Made by a program: the position numbers and the translations under genes. DNA of 64,000 bases from Latrodectus hesperus (Eukaryota > Arthropoda > Arachnida > Araneae > Theridiidae). The stretch lies in the NCBI GenBank assembly GCA_037975125.1, contig CM075855.1:78960945-79024944 (forward strand), written 5' to 3'. Within the stretch, counting starts at the first letter, position 1, and every line of letters begins with the position of its first letter. Under the pieces are notes generated by a model. The model worked only from the letters and a program-made list of their open reading frames with translations. It was not told where the DNA came from and did not search any database. Below, one piece after another: positions 1 through 11,870 of this stretch.

Positions 1-2160
1 AACTTTGGTGAAACAGTAATTGTAGGAATCAAATAGAAATTAGCAATTTTGTGCTTCCAATTAATTACTGATAAATTAAAACTCATAAAATTACTGCGCA
101 CGAGGATGTGAAACATTTTTGCTAAAAGGGATACTGAAATTCCTTCAAATTTTAAAAACTATTACTTTGGAAACTAGACCGAGATGTGAGATGTTTGTTT
201 TCAATAATTTCCCAGAAAATTGTCACTCCAAGAGGCGTGTGATTGGATTTTCAGACCCCACCCTTTTTCCACGTGCCGGGATATAATAGGAACATACCAA
301 TCAAAGCTCCGCCCAATGAATGAAGATAGGAAAAAGGAATAAAACGAAAGACAGGATTTGCCTTGTTTCAATCATGAGCGTAATAAAGGGATCATCAATT
401 ACAGCATCGTTTTTTCATCGAAATAAACCTTGTTAAAATGAAATCCTGAAAAGAATGTGGCGATATTTTCGAGAAACATTCTAGAATCGATTCGTTGGAA
501 TCAATTATTCTATTTTGCTCTGAAAATGTGTTAGAACTTCACTTTAGGCATTGGAAATACGGTTATTTTTCATTTATCGAATAATCATCGAAGCTTCAAT
601 TCGACGGAAAGAACTCGTTTCTAATTCGCTACATAAAAAAAGGAGAAATAAGCAAATAGTTTTCTCATATAATGGCTACCAATAACAGATTTCGTTCTTT
701 CTCATAGCGCCACCTAGGAAGAGGGGCATGACAAAAATCGAAATATTTACTTAACGATAATTTCTGGTTCTTGTAATTTTGACCTATTGAGACGTAATAA
801 CAATTAATTAAAAACGCGAGGATAATAAATAAGAACAAGATAATAAGCAATACACCATGAACATAAAATAACAATCATTGCATTTCCTCGTACATTGATT
901 AATCAATGAAAACAAAGAAAATATATTTTGTGAAACATTTTGTAAAAAAGTGTTCGTCAATATTTCAAATTAAGTTTTAAAATAACAAACATTCCGAAAT
1001 TAAAATACCTGCATTTCATTTTTGCATTATCTATGTTTTAATACATTTAAATTTAATCAATTTAATTCCCATGAATATCAATTTTTGAAATTAATTTGAA
1101 TAAAAATATTCAGTAATTTATTATAAAAAATTAAAAACCACATACTAAAAATTATGTTTAAAATTGGATATAAGAAGAATAAATACAATCAAATATTTTA
1201 CATGCTATAAATAATTTTATATAGATTTTCGCAATTGTTCAAATAAAATCGATATTAAAATTTCATTTTATTCAATAAAATGGCTAATATTCATATTTGA
1301 TGCTTATCTCTCTCTGATAAAGGTTATTAATATAATTTTGAATAATCACATAAACATAAAAGCATATTAATACATTTGAATTTTTTGGAACTGTATACAA
1401 CTGAAAATTCTCATTTTTCTGAATTTAACATAAATTTATCCCTTTCAACTTCTACTATTTTATCCCATTTAAAGGTCATTTAATTATTTAGTTACTTCAT
1501 TTTTATAAGTAATTCAATTCTGTCATTAAATTAGTGGATAATTGTTAAATTTATAGCCCTAATTCAAACTATTTAATTTCTGGCTCCTTAGTTATGTCTT
1601 AAATGTTATACTACACATATGAATCGATTCATTTTTCTTATCTAATGGATCTAGGTACGAATCCCTGTTGAAAGTTGAAATTATTGATTGATATTGCAAT
1701 TCTTCAAGTACATACCGAAAATAAACAACAGCTATTTTCATCAGGTATCATATTTGACTAACACCAATAGCCTATTATGATATCTGATAAACATCTATTC
1801 TTAAGTTTTATATCTTATACTAACTAACAAGCTATTTCTTAATAATTTAATTTTGAAATTTGTTTTAATATAGAGAAAATACATTACTCGACAGATAAAT
1901 GAACTGATGTAATTATTATAGGCACTGATGTATATTATTGTAGTACAAAACTGCTGTAAGGAACAACCACTGCGTATTGGAAGATTTATTTATTTATTTT
2001 TGATGCAGGATGTAGTGGGAGTAGGATTTAGATGATATAAAGTATACGTGGAGAAGAAAAAAAAAAACTGAAAAACTCTCCAATATTGGTTCTAGCTGAT
2101 ATGCCTGCATAAAAGAGTAGAGTATTATTCAATGTCAGATCTCGTTATGGATTAGAAATA
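1..2160. other. AT-rich intergenic DNA with a small CCAAT-bearing island
   Basis: No gene is visible. Around 230-350 the base composition is more balanced, with an inverted CCAAT (tgattgg near 240), a CCAAT-like accaatc near 297 and cgcccaatg near 311. These suggest a short regulatory island, but no TATA box or reading frame goes with them. At 707-717 lies GCGCCACCTAG, which fits the core of the CTCF consensus. The rest is low-complexity A/T sequence. Confidence 0.4.
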
Positions 2161-2162
2161 GG

Positions 2163-2366
2163 CAGGATCCGTCTTAGCTTAATTGGGGCCAGGGGTGAAA
2201 ACCTCTTTGAGGGCCCCTCCGCTTCACAATAAACCTTCTATTCTATTTGGCAAACGATTCTATTCGATTGACATTTAAAATAAACTCTCCATTCGATCTG
2301 GATCCCCTCTGATGTAAGGGGGGATGAGCCAACTGCCCTGTGTGCCCCATTCTTAGTCAGGCTCTG
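2163..2366 (-). mobile_element. hAT-like MITE, diverged
   Basis: A segment of about 200 bp, richer in GC than its surroundings, has imperfect terminal inverted repeats. The left end reads CAGGATCCGTCTTAGC and continues into TTGGGGCCAGGGG. The right end, read on the minus strand, is CAGAGCCTGACTAAG and continues into ATGGGGCACACAGGG. The eight bases on each side (gaaatagg and ttaatagc) agree at five positions, as expected of an old 8-bp hAT target duplication. A second copy of the CAGAGCCTGACTAA end lies at 34369, which supports a dispersed family. No transposase is present. Orientation is arbitrary. Confidence 0.5.
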
Positions 2367-2374
2367 TTAATAGC

Positions 2375-2602
2375 ACCGGAGAAATTTTGGAGTGGAAGGT
2401 CCCATGTTCGATTCCAGCAGCCGTAAAATAACAGAAAAATTAATGCTGTGTTTCTTCCTTCTGAGTGCCCATCTGTGAGGGTGGGTGATTGCAGCTTTCC
2501 TGCTCCTCAGCCTGTGAGACAAATAAATGTATGACCCACTATTTACGATTAAATAAAGCTTCCGGAACATGAAACGTATGGGTGCTAAGGAAAAAAAAAA
2601 AA
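2375..2602 (+). repeat. SINE-like retroposon with B-box and poly(A) tail
   Basis: Near 2404-2413 the sequence GTTCGATTCC matches the core of a tRNA-type RNA polymerase III B box. The segment then runs through a mixed-composition body and ends in a run of A at about 2589-2602. A B box in the 5' part plus a 3' poly(A) tail is the layout of a tRNA-derived SINE. I see no convincing A box and no target duplication, partly because the left side abuts the hAT-like MITE. It could instead be another kind of retroposed fragment. Confidence 0.35.
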
Positions 2603-4381
2603 ACCCAAAGTGATTATTTACCACTATTAGTTCGCAAAGAATGGCAACGCTGCTTTAAATCAGTCGACCTGCAAAGACGCGAGCTCAGTCAGCTTTTTTT
2701 TTCCAAGAAACGAATACACGATCTCAAGTAAGTGTCAGGAGTGACCTAAAAAAAAGTCCTCATGACTTGCAACACTTGGGTGACCCGTTAAAATGAAACA
2801 TTGGGGACAAGCATTCAGAGGATAAAGGAGAACCAAGAAAAAAGAGAATTAATAAGTAAACAACGGACCGCGATCAGAAGGAAGGATAAATTGCGGAGAA
2901 GCGAGCGATTCCATTTTAATAAATACATCCTGCACGAAAGATTTGCATGCATAATCAGGAAATATCAGCTGTCACCTCGCTCAAATGCAGCTGCGAGGTT
3001 TCACTTTTATTTATTGAAATAGTCATCGTACATCTCGGAAGTTTTCAGCTATCGAAATGTGAAATCAAACATATTTAATAACAGAACAAAGTATACATGA
3101 ATTTTTGAAGTTTAGCATACATTTATTTGAATTGGATTTCAGTAACGCGAATTTCGTAGTACATGTACCAAAATAAATCCATCTCAACATTTCAGATCGT
3201 TTATTATTATTATTATGTTGGATATGGACGTTTGTCGCATCGAAATAATAGCCTTCGATTGCATAAAGTGAGCAACGAACTGCAAATCATTATACCAATG
3301 ACTACACATTTTAGAAAAAAATTAATTAATATTACACGCAAATAATCCTTTATCAGATTATTTATAAATGGAATATCGCAGGAGTGACAAGAAAAGGAAG
3401 ATGCCAGCTCAGGTATCGACTACGTCGAAATTACGAGAAGTTAATGATAATAACAAGTGCTTATATTGATCTATTATCCACAAATTATTAAAACTATTTT
3501 ATTATGAATAATAATGGAATTCAAATAGTTTAGCAAATGATTTGTTGTTCAAAAAACTGTTTTGTTTTGTTTTTTATTAGGATCGAAGGAAAAAATTGAA
3601 GATGTATTTTATGCAATTTATATTTTAATGAGATTCACGTTCAGTTAAAATGCATCACCTTGTTATTATACTAACAATGAATTATGTATTGTTATTATAC
3701 TTAAATGATACTCAATAAAAAATACGTTAAATGTTCAAAATAAACTCTTATAACAATATACCAATGTAACTAGTTTAAACATTTATTTGAAATTTTGAAA
3801 TTTTTTTACATTAATTGTAAATAAGTAAAATATTCCATGAACACTCTGAGGGTCAAATGTTGTTAAGCAAGGACTTTTCAATTAGTCAAATTCATTTTAA
3901 TGGAAAGCATACGATCAATAGCATGAATTAACAATACACTTAATGGATTATATTTAACTATATAAAAATTTAATAATCCCACATGAAGAAAATTAAGAAC
4001 GTTAAAAAACCACATTAATGATTATAATATTCCTCAAAGTTTGAAATAAATGAAAAGTCACAGATACTGTAAGAAAGATAACTATTTTTTGATTTGGCTT
4101 TATTATCGTTCGTATGGTGAGGATTTTTTTTAATGGTTACCAGTTCATTTGGCATGTCATACACTAAACTACAAAACTGGAATGGATATAAAAATGTTCA
4201 GATAGTAAAGATAGTTCAATGATATATAATTATTATTTTTATTCCAAAAACGTTATGTCAACTGAATATCCAAGGATAATTTTCAAAATGATTTATGAAT
4301 CATATTATTGAGAGCGCATGCGAAGTGAAGTGAAATGAAGAACAATAAAATGTATTTAATCCAAACGTTCCATTCTTCGGA

Positions 4382-4405
4382 ACACACACACACACACACA
4401 CACAA
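4382..4405. repeat. (CA)n microsatellite
   Basis: About twelve uninterrupted CA dinucleotides are followed by a short A run. Confidence 0.9.
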
Positions 4406-6164
4406 AAAAAATTTCCAATTATTATGAGGTATTCAATTTTGAAAGCTAACACGCCCTGATATTATTTGCCAGTATACACAGTTTATTACTTTCAGAGAGT
4501 TATAACGGAAGAATTGGGTGTTTTTATTTTGTTTACCTAGACAATCAAAACATAATGATTCCGAAATGTGAACAAACCTATCATAGGCTCCCAATCTAGT
4601 TAATCACATTTCCTAGTAGCTTATACCTCTATTATTGTTTTAGTGGAATCAATTATATTTTCTAAGTTGTGACGTTTTCACACTTTCCTCAATCTTCTGC
4701 TACAAGATCTTCATTGTACTTTCAGTTTTCACTCGTAAAGAAGTGAAATCACCATCACATATGTAAGCGTGAGGGCAAATAATAAGGAAATGTTTACCAA
4801 GCAGTGTGTCACATGGTTTCGAATGAGTCACTTCACCTGGTTCCGAACTTTTCATTAAAAGTTCGAATTATGAAGCATCAGTCCCTTGAAAGTGACTTTC
4901 GAAGCATTGATTCGCGAACTCTAATTAATTCCAGCCTTCATAATTCGTCGAAAATAAAGGACGGCGGAAGAGAAAAAGTCGAATGAAGAAAATTAGCTAT
5001 TTTTCCCTCCTTGTGGTGGCAACGGTCCGGAAAATTGAGGACTCGGAGGCCATAACTCATTCTCTAGTTTTTCCATCAGATTTAATTTTCATATTTTATT
5101 CGCAAGCGGTTAGTAACTTGAGGTTGAGGTCTTGGACTTGAGTCATTTTTCAAGCTTCAACAAACAACCGAACGCGCAGCTTGATATCACAACATGCTTT
5201 CACTTCGGAAGCCCCGTAGCAAACTTTGCGAGAAAAGTAAACAATATTTCAAAAGAAACGTTTTAAAAAGCTATCGCGGAAAATAAGTTTAACACTTCTA
5301 AAAAATGAAAATTTTTATTTTTACGATTTTAAAATAATAGAAATATTGAAAAAAAATTCAATAAATTAAAAGCAAAATCTTTTGTAAATAAAAATGATAA
5401 TTTGACAAATTAAAATATATATATATATATAAAGTTTATGAATTCCCCAAATTCTTCTGTTACTTTTAGGTTGAACAATTTGTAGAAATAAAACATATTC
5501 TGTATTAATAAAAGGAATTCTATATTAATAGGGAAAAAAATTTGTTTTTAATAAGATAACGCAATAATAAAAAAAAAAAATTCTTTAACTCTTCAACAGA
5601 TAGACTGAAATAAACCCATGAACTATAATTACATCTTTTAGGCGTCATGTGATATCCCATCAGGTCGCTTGCTGTTTTCTTGACTGTTTGACCTGGCATT
5701 AATTGGGTTTCGAACATCAAATGACACCGCAAATAGCACTTCATTTCAATTAATAATTTGTATTAAAATGACCTTTTATCAAACATAACCCATGAAAAAT
5801 GAATAAGTTTCTTTTATTGAGAGAATATAGAAATTTCTTTTTCCGATCGTCATTTCATTAAACAAACATGATTCAAAATATTGTAGATAATGTTTTTATT
5901 ATTTAATGTTTAATTTAAAGAGCATAATATAAATATATACACGTGTATATTAATAAATTATGCAAAATTATGCTTTAAATTTTATATGGAATATAAATGA
6001 TTAGTTTATTTAAAATATCAAGGGTATATGCGAGGAAAAAAAGTGTATAATTATGCTTTAAAATTATTTATTTCATTATTTTATTCTAATTATTAGATAG
6101 TTTTCTTTTCTTTTCGTTATTAGCATTAACTTTATTCTATATATTTTTATTAATATTTATCTTT

Positions 6165-6194
6165 GTATATATATATATAGAGAGAGAGAGAGAC
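6165..6194. repeat. (TA)n(GA)n compound microsatellite
   Basis: Alternating TA passes directly into alternating GA, which is typical of a compound dinucleotide tract. Confidence 0.85.
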
Positions 6195-8039
6195 ATATTT
6201 TAATAAATTAATTGTAAATTATACGCTTTTTATATTTCCATGAGTAGCAGCAAAAGGAAAAGTAAACATAAAATAAGTAGGTTGGGTACATGCCACCCAC
6301 CTGAAATTAAAAAAAAAAAAAATTAATGAAACTTTTAACTTTTAATTAAACTTTTTTTTATTTGTAAACACATTTCTAACTCACTCGGAAAATTACAGTT
6401 GTCTGTTATGATTCATTTTGTCTTTTTAATAAATCGAATGAGATAAGTTTGATACAGAAAAGCTTTTTAGGCTTGTGAAAATAACCTAAAAATAAAATTT
6501 TAGAGTATTTAAGAATATTAAGAATTTTTTATTTACTTCTGCTTTTCATTTTCACAAATTTGCCAAAAAAAATGATATATCATATCTTAATTTTCCTCTT
6601 TTGAAGAAAAATCTCACTCAAAATATTTTGCCAGTTAAAAGCAAAATATTTTGGTCAATCGGCATTTACTCAATTATTTTATGTTATTTCATTAGTTTTA
6701 GCATCTCGAAAAAAATGTTAAATTCACGTAAACTTTTTCTGATATTTTTTTAGAAGACACTATTTAAAAATCGCTGCCAGATTGGTAAATTCTACCCACC
6801 ATTATATAAGCTGTTGGCATCAGTTCAACAGATATGCTTCAAAGTGGTCCCTATTTTAAAAATAATATTTTCAAAATATATGCATATCCTAAAAATATTA
6901 CCCTTAAATAAGTTTTGATGATTTTCAATGTAAAATATATTGTAAACAGCGTTGATTTTTAAAAATTTTGTTTATATAATTTTTTCTTGAAAATTGAATA
7001 AACCAATCTAAATTGAATGATATAAAATAACATTGATTTCGTAAATAAAAAATATGAAGAATTTATATATTATTAAAAACAACATATATAGATTGTTCTT
7101 CTATTTAATCTTAAAAGTGTCAACATCAGAACTATATATGGTGAGTACAGTACTGAGATTAAATCCTGTATTACCTCTGATGTTTACTTTTGCACAACTA
7201 ACACTAAATTTTACCTCCAAAAGTATTCTAACCGCAATATTAATAAAAATATTATGATACTTTAAGTCCTTATTCTATCTAATAAAATAAAGAAATTAAC
7301 TGAGCAACAAAAAATGAAGTAAAGAAAAATAAACGGAAGTACGTTTGCACATTTAGTATGGTGTAAAAAGGAATCAAATTTCAGTAACGAATTTTGATTA
7401 TTTGAAATTTGACAGAATATTTCTCTCCCTTATTCGCTTTCCAATTTTCCTTTTAATAAATATTTTTAAAACTTAAAATTTTCCATAGTTATTTCTAAAT
7501 TCGATTTTTCACTCGGAAGTTGCTTCTCACACAAGAATAAATGTCAGAAGATTCTCTCTCCCCCCGCCACATTACAGCGACATAAATTGTCACAGTTACA
7601 GTTACATAATGACCATGCTGTTTTGGTTCCGAAAAATTCTTTTTTAATTCTAAATCAATTTTTTTTTAAAAAAAGTGATTTTCAATTGTAACAACTCACA
7701 TTACTTTCAACTACATTTTAAATAAATTGTGGAATATAAAATTTGTGATTGTTGTAAGTTATTTTTCTAAGTTTAGATCAAGCTAATTTTTTGGATTTCA
7801 ATATCTGTAGGGCAAGCATGTACAAAGGAATGTTTAATCGAATTATTTATGTGCATGTGACGATCGAGGGACATAATTATACTGAATATAGTGAAGTACG
7901 CAAACTGTACATCATTTGCACAATTTACTAGCAATACAGTATTTTGATGATTGCAGAATATAATGTGAACCATTATAATTTTCCTGCTGTTGGTATCTCT
8001 ACGGGAGAATGATTATGGGTTTGCCGCTTTCTGAATAGG

Positions 8040-8340
8040 CTGAAGGGAACAACTGCTGCTTTTAAAGAGCACCATCCGGCAAGAATACACACAATATGAG
8101 CCCGCATCGACCTCGGGCCTTAGCGTGCTTTCTCGCCCACCACCTGCCAGGCTCGGGATCAAAAGAAGGAAGTGAAAAAAAGAAAACAGATTGTAACTCG
8201 CTCCGTAGTTGTTGGGCAGAGAACTGGAAAGGCGAGAAAGCTTCCGATGGAAGACATGCCAAGGTTATGCATCAAAAATGAAGTCAATTTTGGGGATGGC
8301 GGACTGGTTTTTCAACAGCGTGATGCCCCCAACCACTATG
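8040..8340. other. GC-richer CpG-bearing island, function unknown
   Basis: About 300 bp with many more C/G bases and CpG steps than either flank. Overlapping frames of about 60 codons are open on both strands (8096-8281 plus, 8062-8262 minus), but neither resembles a known protein, and openness on both strands points to composition rather than coding. It may be a regulatory element or a non-coding exon. Confidence 0.3.
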
Positions 8341-10790
8341 AACAAGCCTGAATCATCTCTAATATCTCAAAGTTAATTGCAGTCCGAAACACCAGCTTGC
8401 AAGAAACAGGTGTCATCAGAATTTTAACTCTGAAAACGAAGAAGTGGGAGATTTTTCTGAGTGGTGTGTTTGCTATTTTCAGCATACACATTTAAGTTCC
8501 TTCAAAATGTATATATTTTACAATTATATATTTCATAATTTATATAAATATTATACTTAAGTAAGTCACAAAATCGTCTGCGGCAGACAATCACAGTAAT
8601 TATTATGTGATTGGTATCTTCTTAATGGGCTAGCACGGTACTGGGCACCTCTGCTTGATAGCATTTTGTGCCATAGCCTGTGATTGGTATCAGTTTGAAG
8701 ATTAGCATATTTTTATCTATAGATCTGAAATTGCAGGAACCATTTTGAATATAAAGCACACACATTATTAAGACTAATGAAATTTAAAATTATAAATTAG
8801 TAGTTTTTACATAAATTTTACAAAGTACTAATAAAAACCAAATAGAGAATAAAAAAAATTAGCCAAAAAAAAGCTAATATAATAACTATAATACATTTCG
8901 AATTTTTTTTTCTCTTTAAACACATTATACGTAAATTAAAACAAAATAATTTACTAGAGCATAGAGAGTTAAATAATAATTTAATTAACTGCTACTACGT
9001 TCTATTAAATCTTCAGATTTTTATTTTAGTGAATTTGTGGTCTTGTTATTAAATATATATTTAAAGGAAATAGGAGGCCATATAAGAAAAAATTAAAGGC
9101 TTTAATTTATCAATTTTCGTCGAAATGTTTCTAGATTCTGAAAAAAGGTTTTAAAAATGCGAATCTAGTAAAGGTTTCCAGTAAAAGAAAAGTTAAAAAT
9201 ATTTAAGCATTCAGTCACTCAAGAGTTTTGTTTTCCTTTGGTAAGAACTTGATATGAGTTTCTCCCCAAAAATATTTTGGCTTGTTATTTTATACTCAAT
9301 TTCCCACCCAAAAAATGTGTAAACAACTACATTTGGGAAAGTATTTAGTTACATTCCTTATTTTAATGTTTATAACGAACAATATTTTTTTTGCGAGAAG
9401 GGTATGCTATTATGCATACGACTCACTATGCATATGACCACTTTTCTACATTCCAATTTTTATCGACTTAAACTACTGAAACTTGTTTTCTTATATAAAA
9501 CTACTTAAAATTGTTGTAATAGCGAACACGGAATGGATAATGAAAAATAATTTTTTTGAATTTAATAAATATTAATATCAACTAAAATGTGTGAAGCCTT
9601 TATTATGATAATTACAGATTAGATGTAATTATGATCAGTAAAGGAAATTTTGAATCGATAATTTTTTAATCAATAAATTATTTTTCAAATAATTGCACTG
9701 TAATTTACATAACTAAAAAAACTACACTAATAAGCTAAGTTTTATAAAATGAAATTTTTAAAAATATAAATTTTAATTATTTTATATATTTTATAATGCC
9801 CTGTTTATTTTCTTAAAATATCTAAAAAATAAAGTCTAATACTTCTTCGAAAGCCGCCAAATACCTTCAGTTACTCATATTAGAAATGAGATGCATTTCG
9901 TATTTCACATAAGTTATTTCCAAAAGTTTTAAAAATAAGTATTTTTATTATTTTCACAATCTCTTACTCCCTTTATATTTCCTAAAATAGATTTTTTATG
10001 CATTATTTTTTATTCCTAACTACTATAAAATTTAAAAATAATTTCACCAAAGAATTTGAAGATTTTCATCTGCAGATCATGTTCACGAGGGATTTAAACA
10101 TTTTCAAGAGATTTATACATTTTTAAATACTGGATATGAGGAATAATTATATTAAATCTTAATTTTTATGTAATGAAATCTGTCTTAAAAACATCTGAAA
10201 TCAACATAACATTTTATTAATATCATTCTTATCTAGTAATGCTGTTATTCTAATAAAAATCAACTTCATTAACACAACTTGAATTAGTTTAGCATCTTAT
10301 TGATTAATTTTTACTTAGGAATGCTATTTCTTATCTAATAAAATTTAATTTAAGAAACCTTATTATTGTATCAAAGTAGTAATATCTTAATAATTATATC
10401 AGAGATTATACCACATTGATAATGGTAACAGAAGTTACATTTTCGTTTCGTTATTGATGATGAATCCATAGAACAAGCTTAATGTACAGCATACTTAGCA
10501 GAAATAAACGAAATATAGTAATGAATACACTTTTTTGGAGAATACAGCATCATTAAAATCTCATTAAACTAAAGTACTTAGTATTAATAAGAGGTTACCA
10601 ATTTTTTTTTCTGTTTGTATTACTATGTGTTCAACATCATTAACTGAAAAATAATGAGGGGGTGAAGTACGATGGACAATTTATTTATTAGAATATTTTT
10701 TCCCACCAATTTCAGATTGCAATCGCAGAACGGAAAATGTTCTAGCCTATAAACCGAAAAAGTGCTATTCTATTTTTTTTTTTATTTAAA
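8340..10790. other. AT-rich intergenic DNA, nothing recognised
   Basis: Only A/T-rich low-complexity sequence with dense stops in all frames. No repeat boundaries or regulatory clusters stand out. Confidence 0.5.
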
Positions 10791-10796
10791 TGGTAT

Positions 10797-10990
10797 TACC
10801 GCGCGAATCGATAAAGTGGCATTCGAGAAAACTGCAAACGATTATTGCATTTCCATTCGAACGACCTCATAGAATTAACGGTCGGGATGTGACGTCACTG
10901 CTGTTCGCTTTGATAGGAAGTCACGTAACTTAGCAGATGGCAATAACAACCCGTTTTCTCTGGTATTCCAGCTGAAAAGAACAATACTAG
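10797..10990. promoter_or_regulatory. candidate distal regulatory island with a full CRE
   Basis: A CpG-bearing island in very AT-rich DNA. It contains the palindromic CRE TGACGTCA at 10890-10897, a second CRE-like half site in gtcacgtaac near 10920, a GATA-type core (tgatagg) and the E-box-like cagatgg. No reading frame or TATA box is associated. The BTG-family promoter about 15.6 kb away also holds a full CRE. Enhancer function is an inference. Confidence 0.35.
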
Positions 10991-11702
10991 TACATATATT
11001 TCTGAATCTAGTCATAAAGAACATCCTCCAGGTACGCTGTTAAAACGATATTAAAAATGTAGGGAAACACAACCGACATTTTAGCTGCTTTAGCTTCCCA
11101 TTGATGTTAAGTGATTTTGGAAATAGTTCATAAAATTGCGACATCAGGTATTTAGTTTAGAAATGTTTAGATTCCAGACAAGATTTTCTTCTAAAGTCAC
11201 ACAAAAATTCAAGAATAAAATATTTTTGATACTTTATTCTTGAATTAAATAATTTATTTAAAATAAAAATTTATGTAGTTGGTTTATTAAAATTTATACT
11301 AAAATAAAAAAATACAATAAAAATCCAAGTACATTCTAAGTAAAAGTTTATTATTATTATTTTTCACGAGAAAAGGGAGAGAATATATTTTTATTATTGT
11401 GTTGGAAAGCCAGCTCAGACTAATGGATTTAGAGGCCAAAAATGTCGGAAATGTGTATAAATACACAAAATATTTTTATTATTTATACTTCTTACTGAGT
11501 AGATTTAAAATTTTTAATTTTTAGCATTTTTATTGAACTCTATTTACACAAACAAAATAATATATATATTGATCTATTATTTCATGCAGAATACAACAAT
11601 TTTCGTATTTTCAATGACGAACATTTTCAATACGAACAATGAACATAACATTTTTTCTCGTGCCAATAAAATATTCCTAAGTGCCAACTTGGGCATGGAT
11701 GC
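10990..11702. other. AT-rich intergenic DNA
   Basis: No gene or repeat boundary is seen. The 62-codon frame at 11533-11721 is A/T-driven and runs into the retroposon that follows. Confidence 0.45.
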
Positions 11703-11870
11703 TGACATTATATTAAACTAAACTCCATGGCACGACAGCCCATGTGGGCCAAGGCCTACAGTGCCTATAACTGTTTTCATGACCGAGGGCCCTGGGGTGC
11801 GAAGCATATATCCCAGTTAGGTGGTCAGCTTAACGTAAGACCCCCTAACGTAAGACGTGACATTATATTA
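11703..11870 (+). mobile_element. 142-bp retroposon (SINE-like) with 13-bp target duplication
   Basis: A GC-rich block at 11716-11857 is bracketed by exact 13-bp direct repeats TGACATTATATTA at 11703-11715 and 11858-11870. The insert begins aactaaactccatggc. It contains the self-complementary stretch GCCCATGTGGGC, and it ends with an 11-bp motif, TAACGTAAGAC, present twice like a tandem 3' tail. A duplication of 13 bp with a repeated tail is typical of target-primed retroposition. I see no clear tRNA A/B boxes, so the parent RNA is unknown. The surrounding DNA is AT-rich, so the element's edges are sharp. Confidence 0.65.

Larger units (their letters stand above)
2603..8040. other. AT-rich intergenic DNA with microsatellites
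   Basis: No gene is recognised. The stretch contains (ATT)n at about 3202-3216, (CA)n at 4382-4405, a short (TA)n at 5414-5431 and a compound (TA)n(GA)n at 6165-6194. The reading frames here are short and of skewed composition. The 73-codon frame at 2801-3022 is rich in basic residues but resembles nothing I know. Confidence 0.5.
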
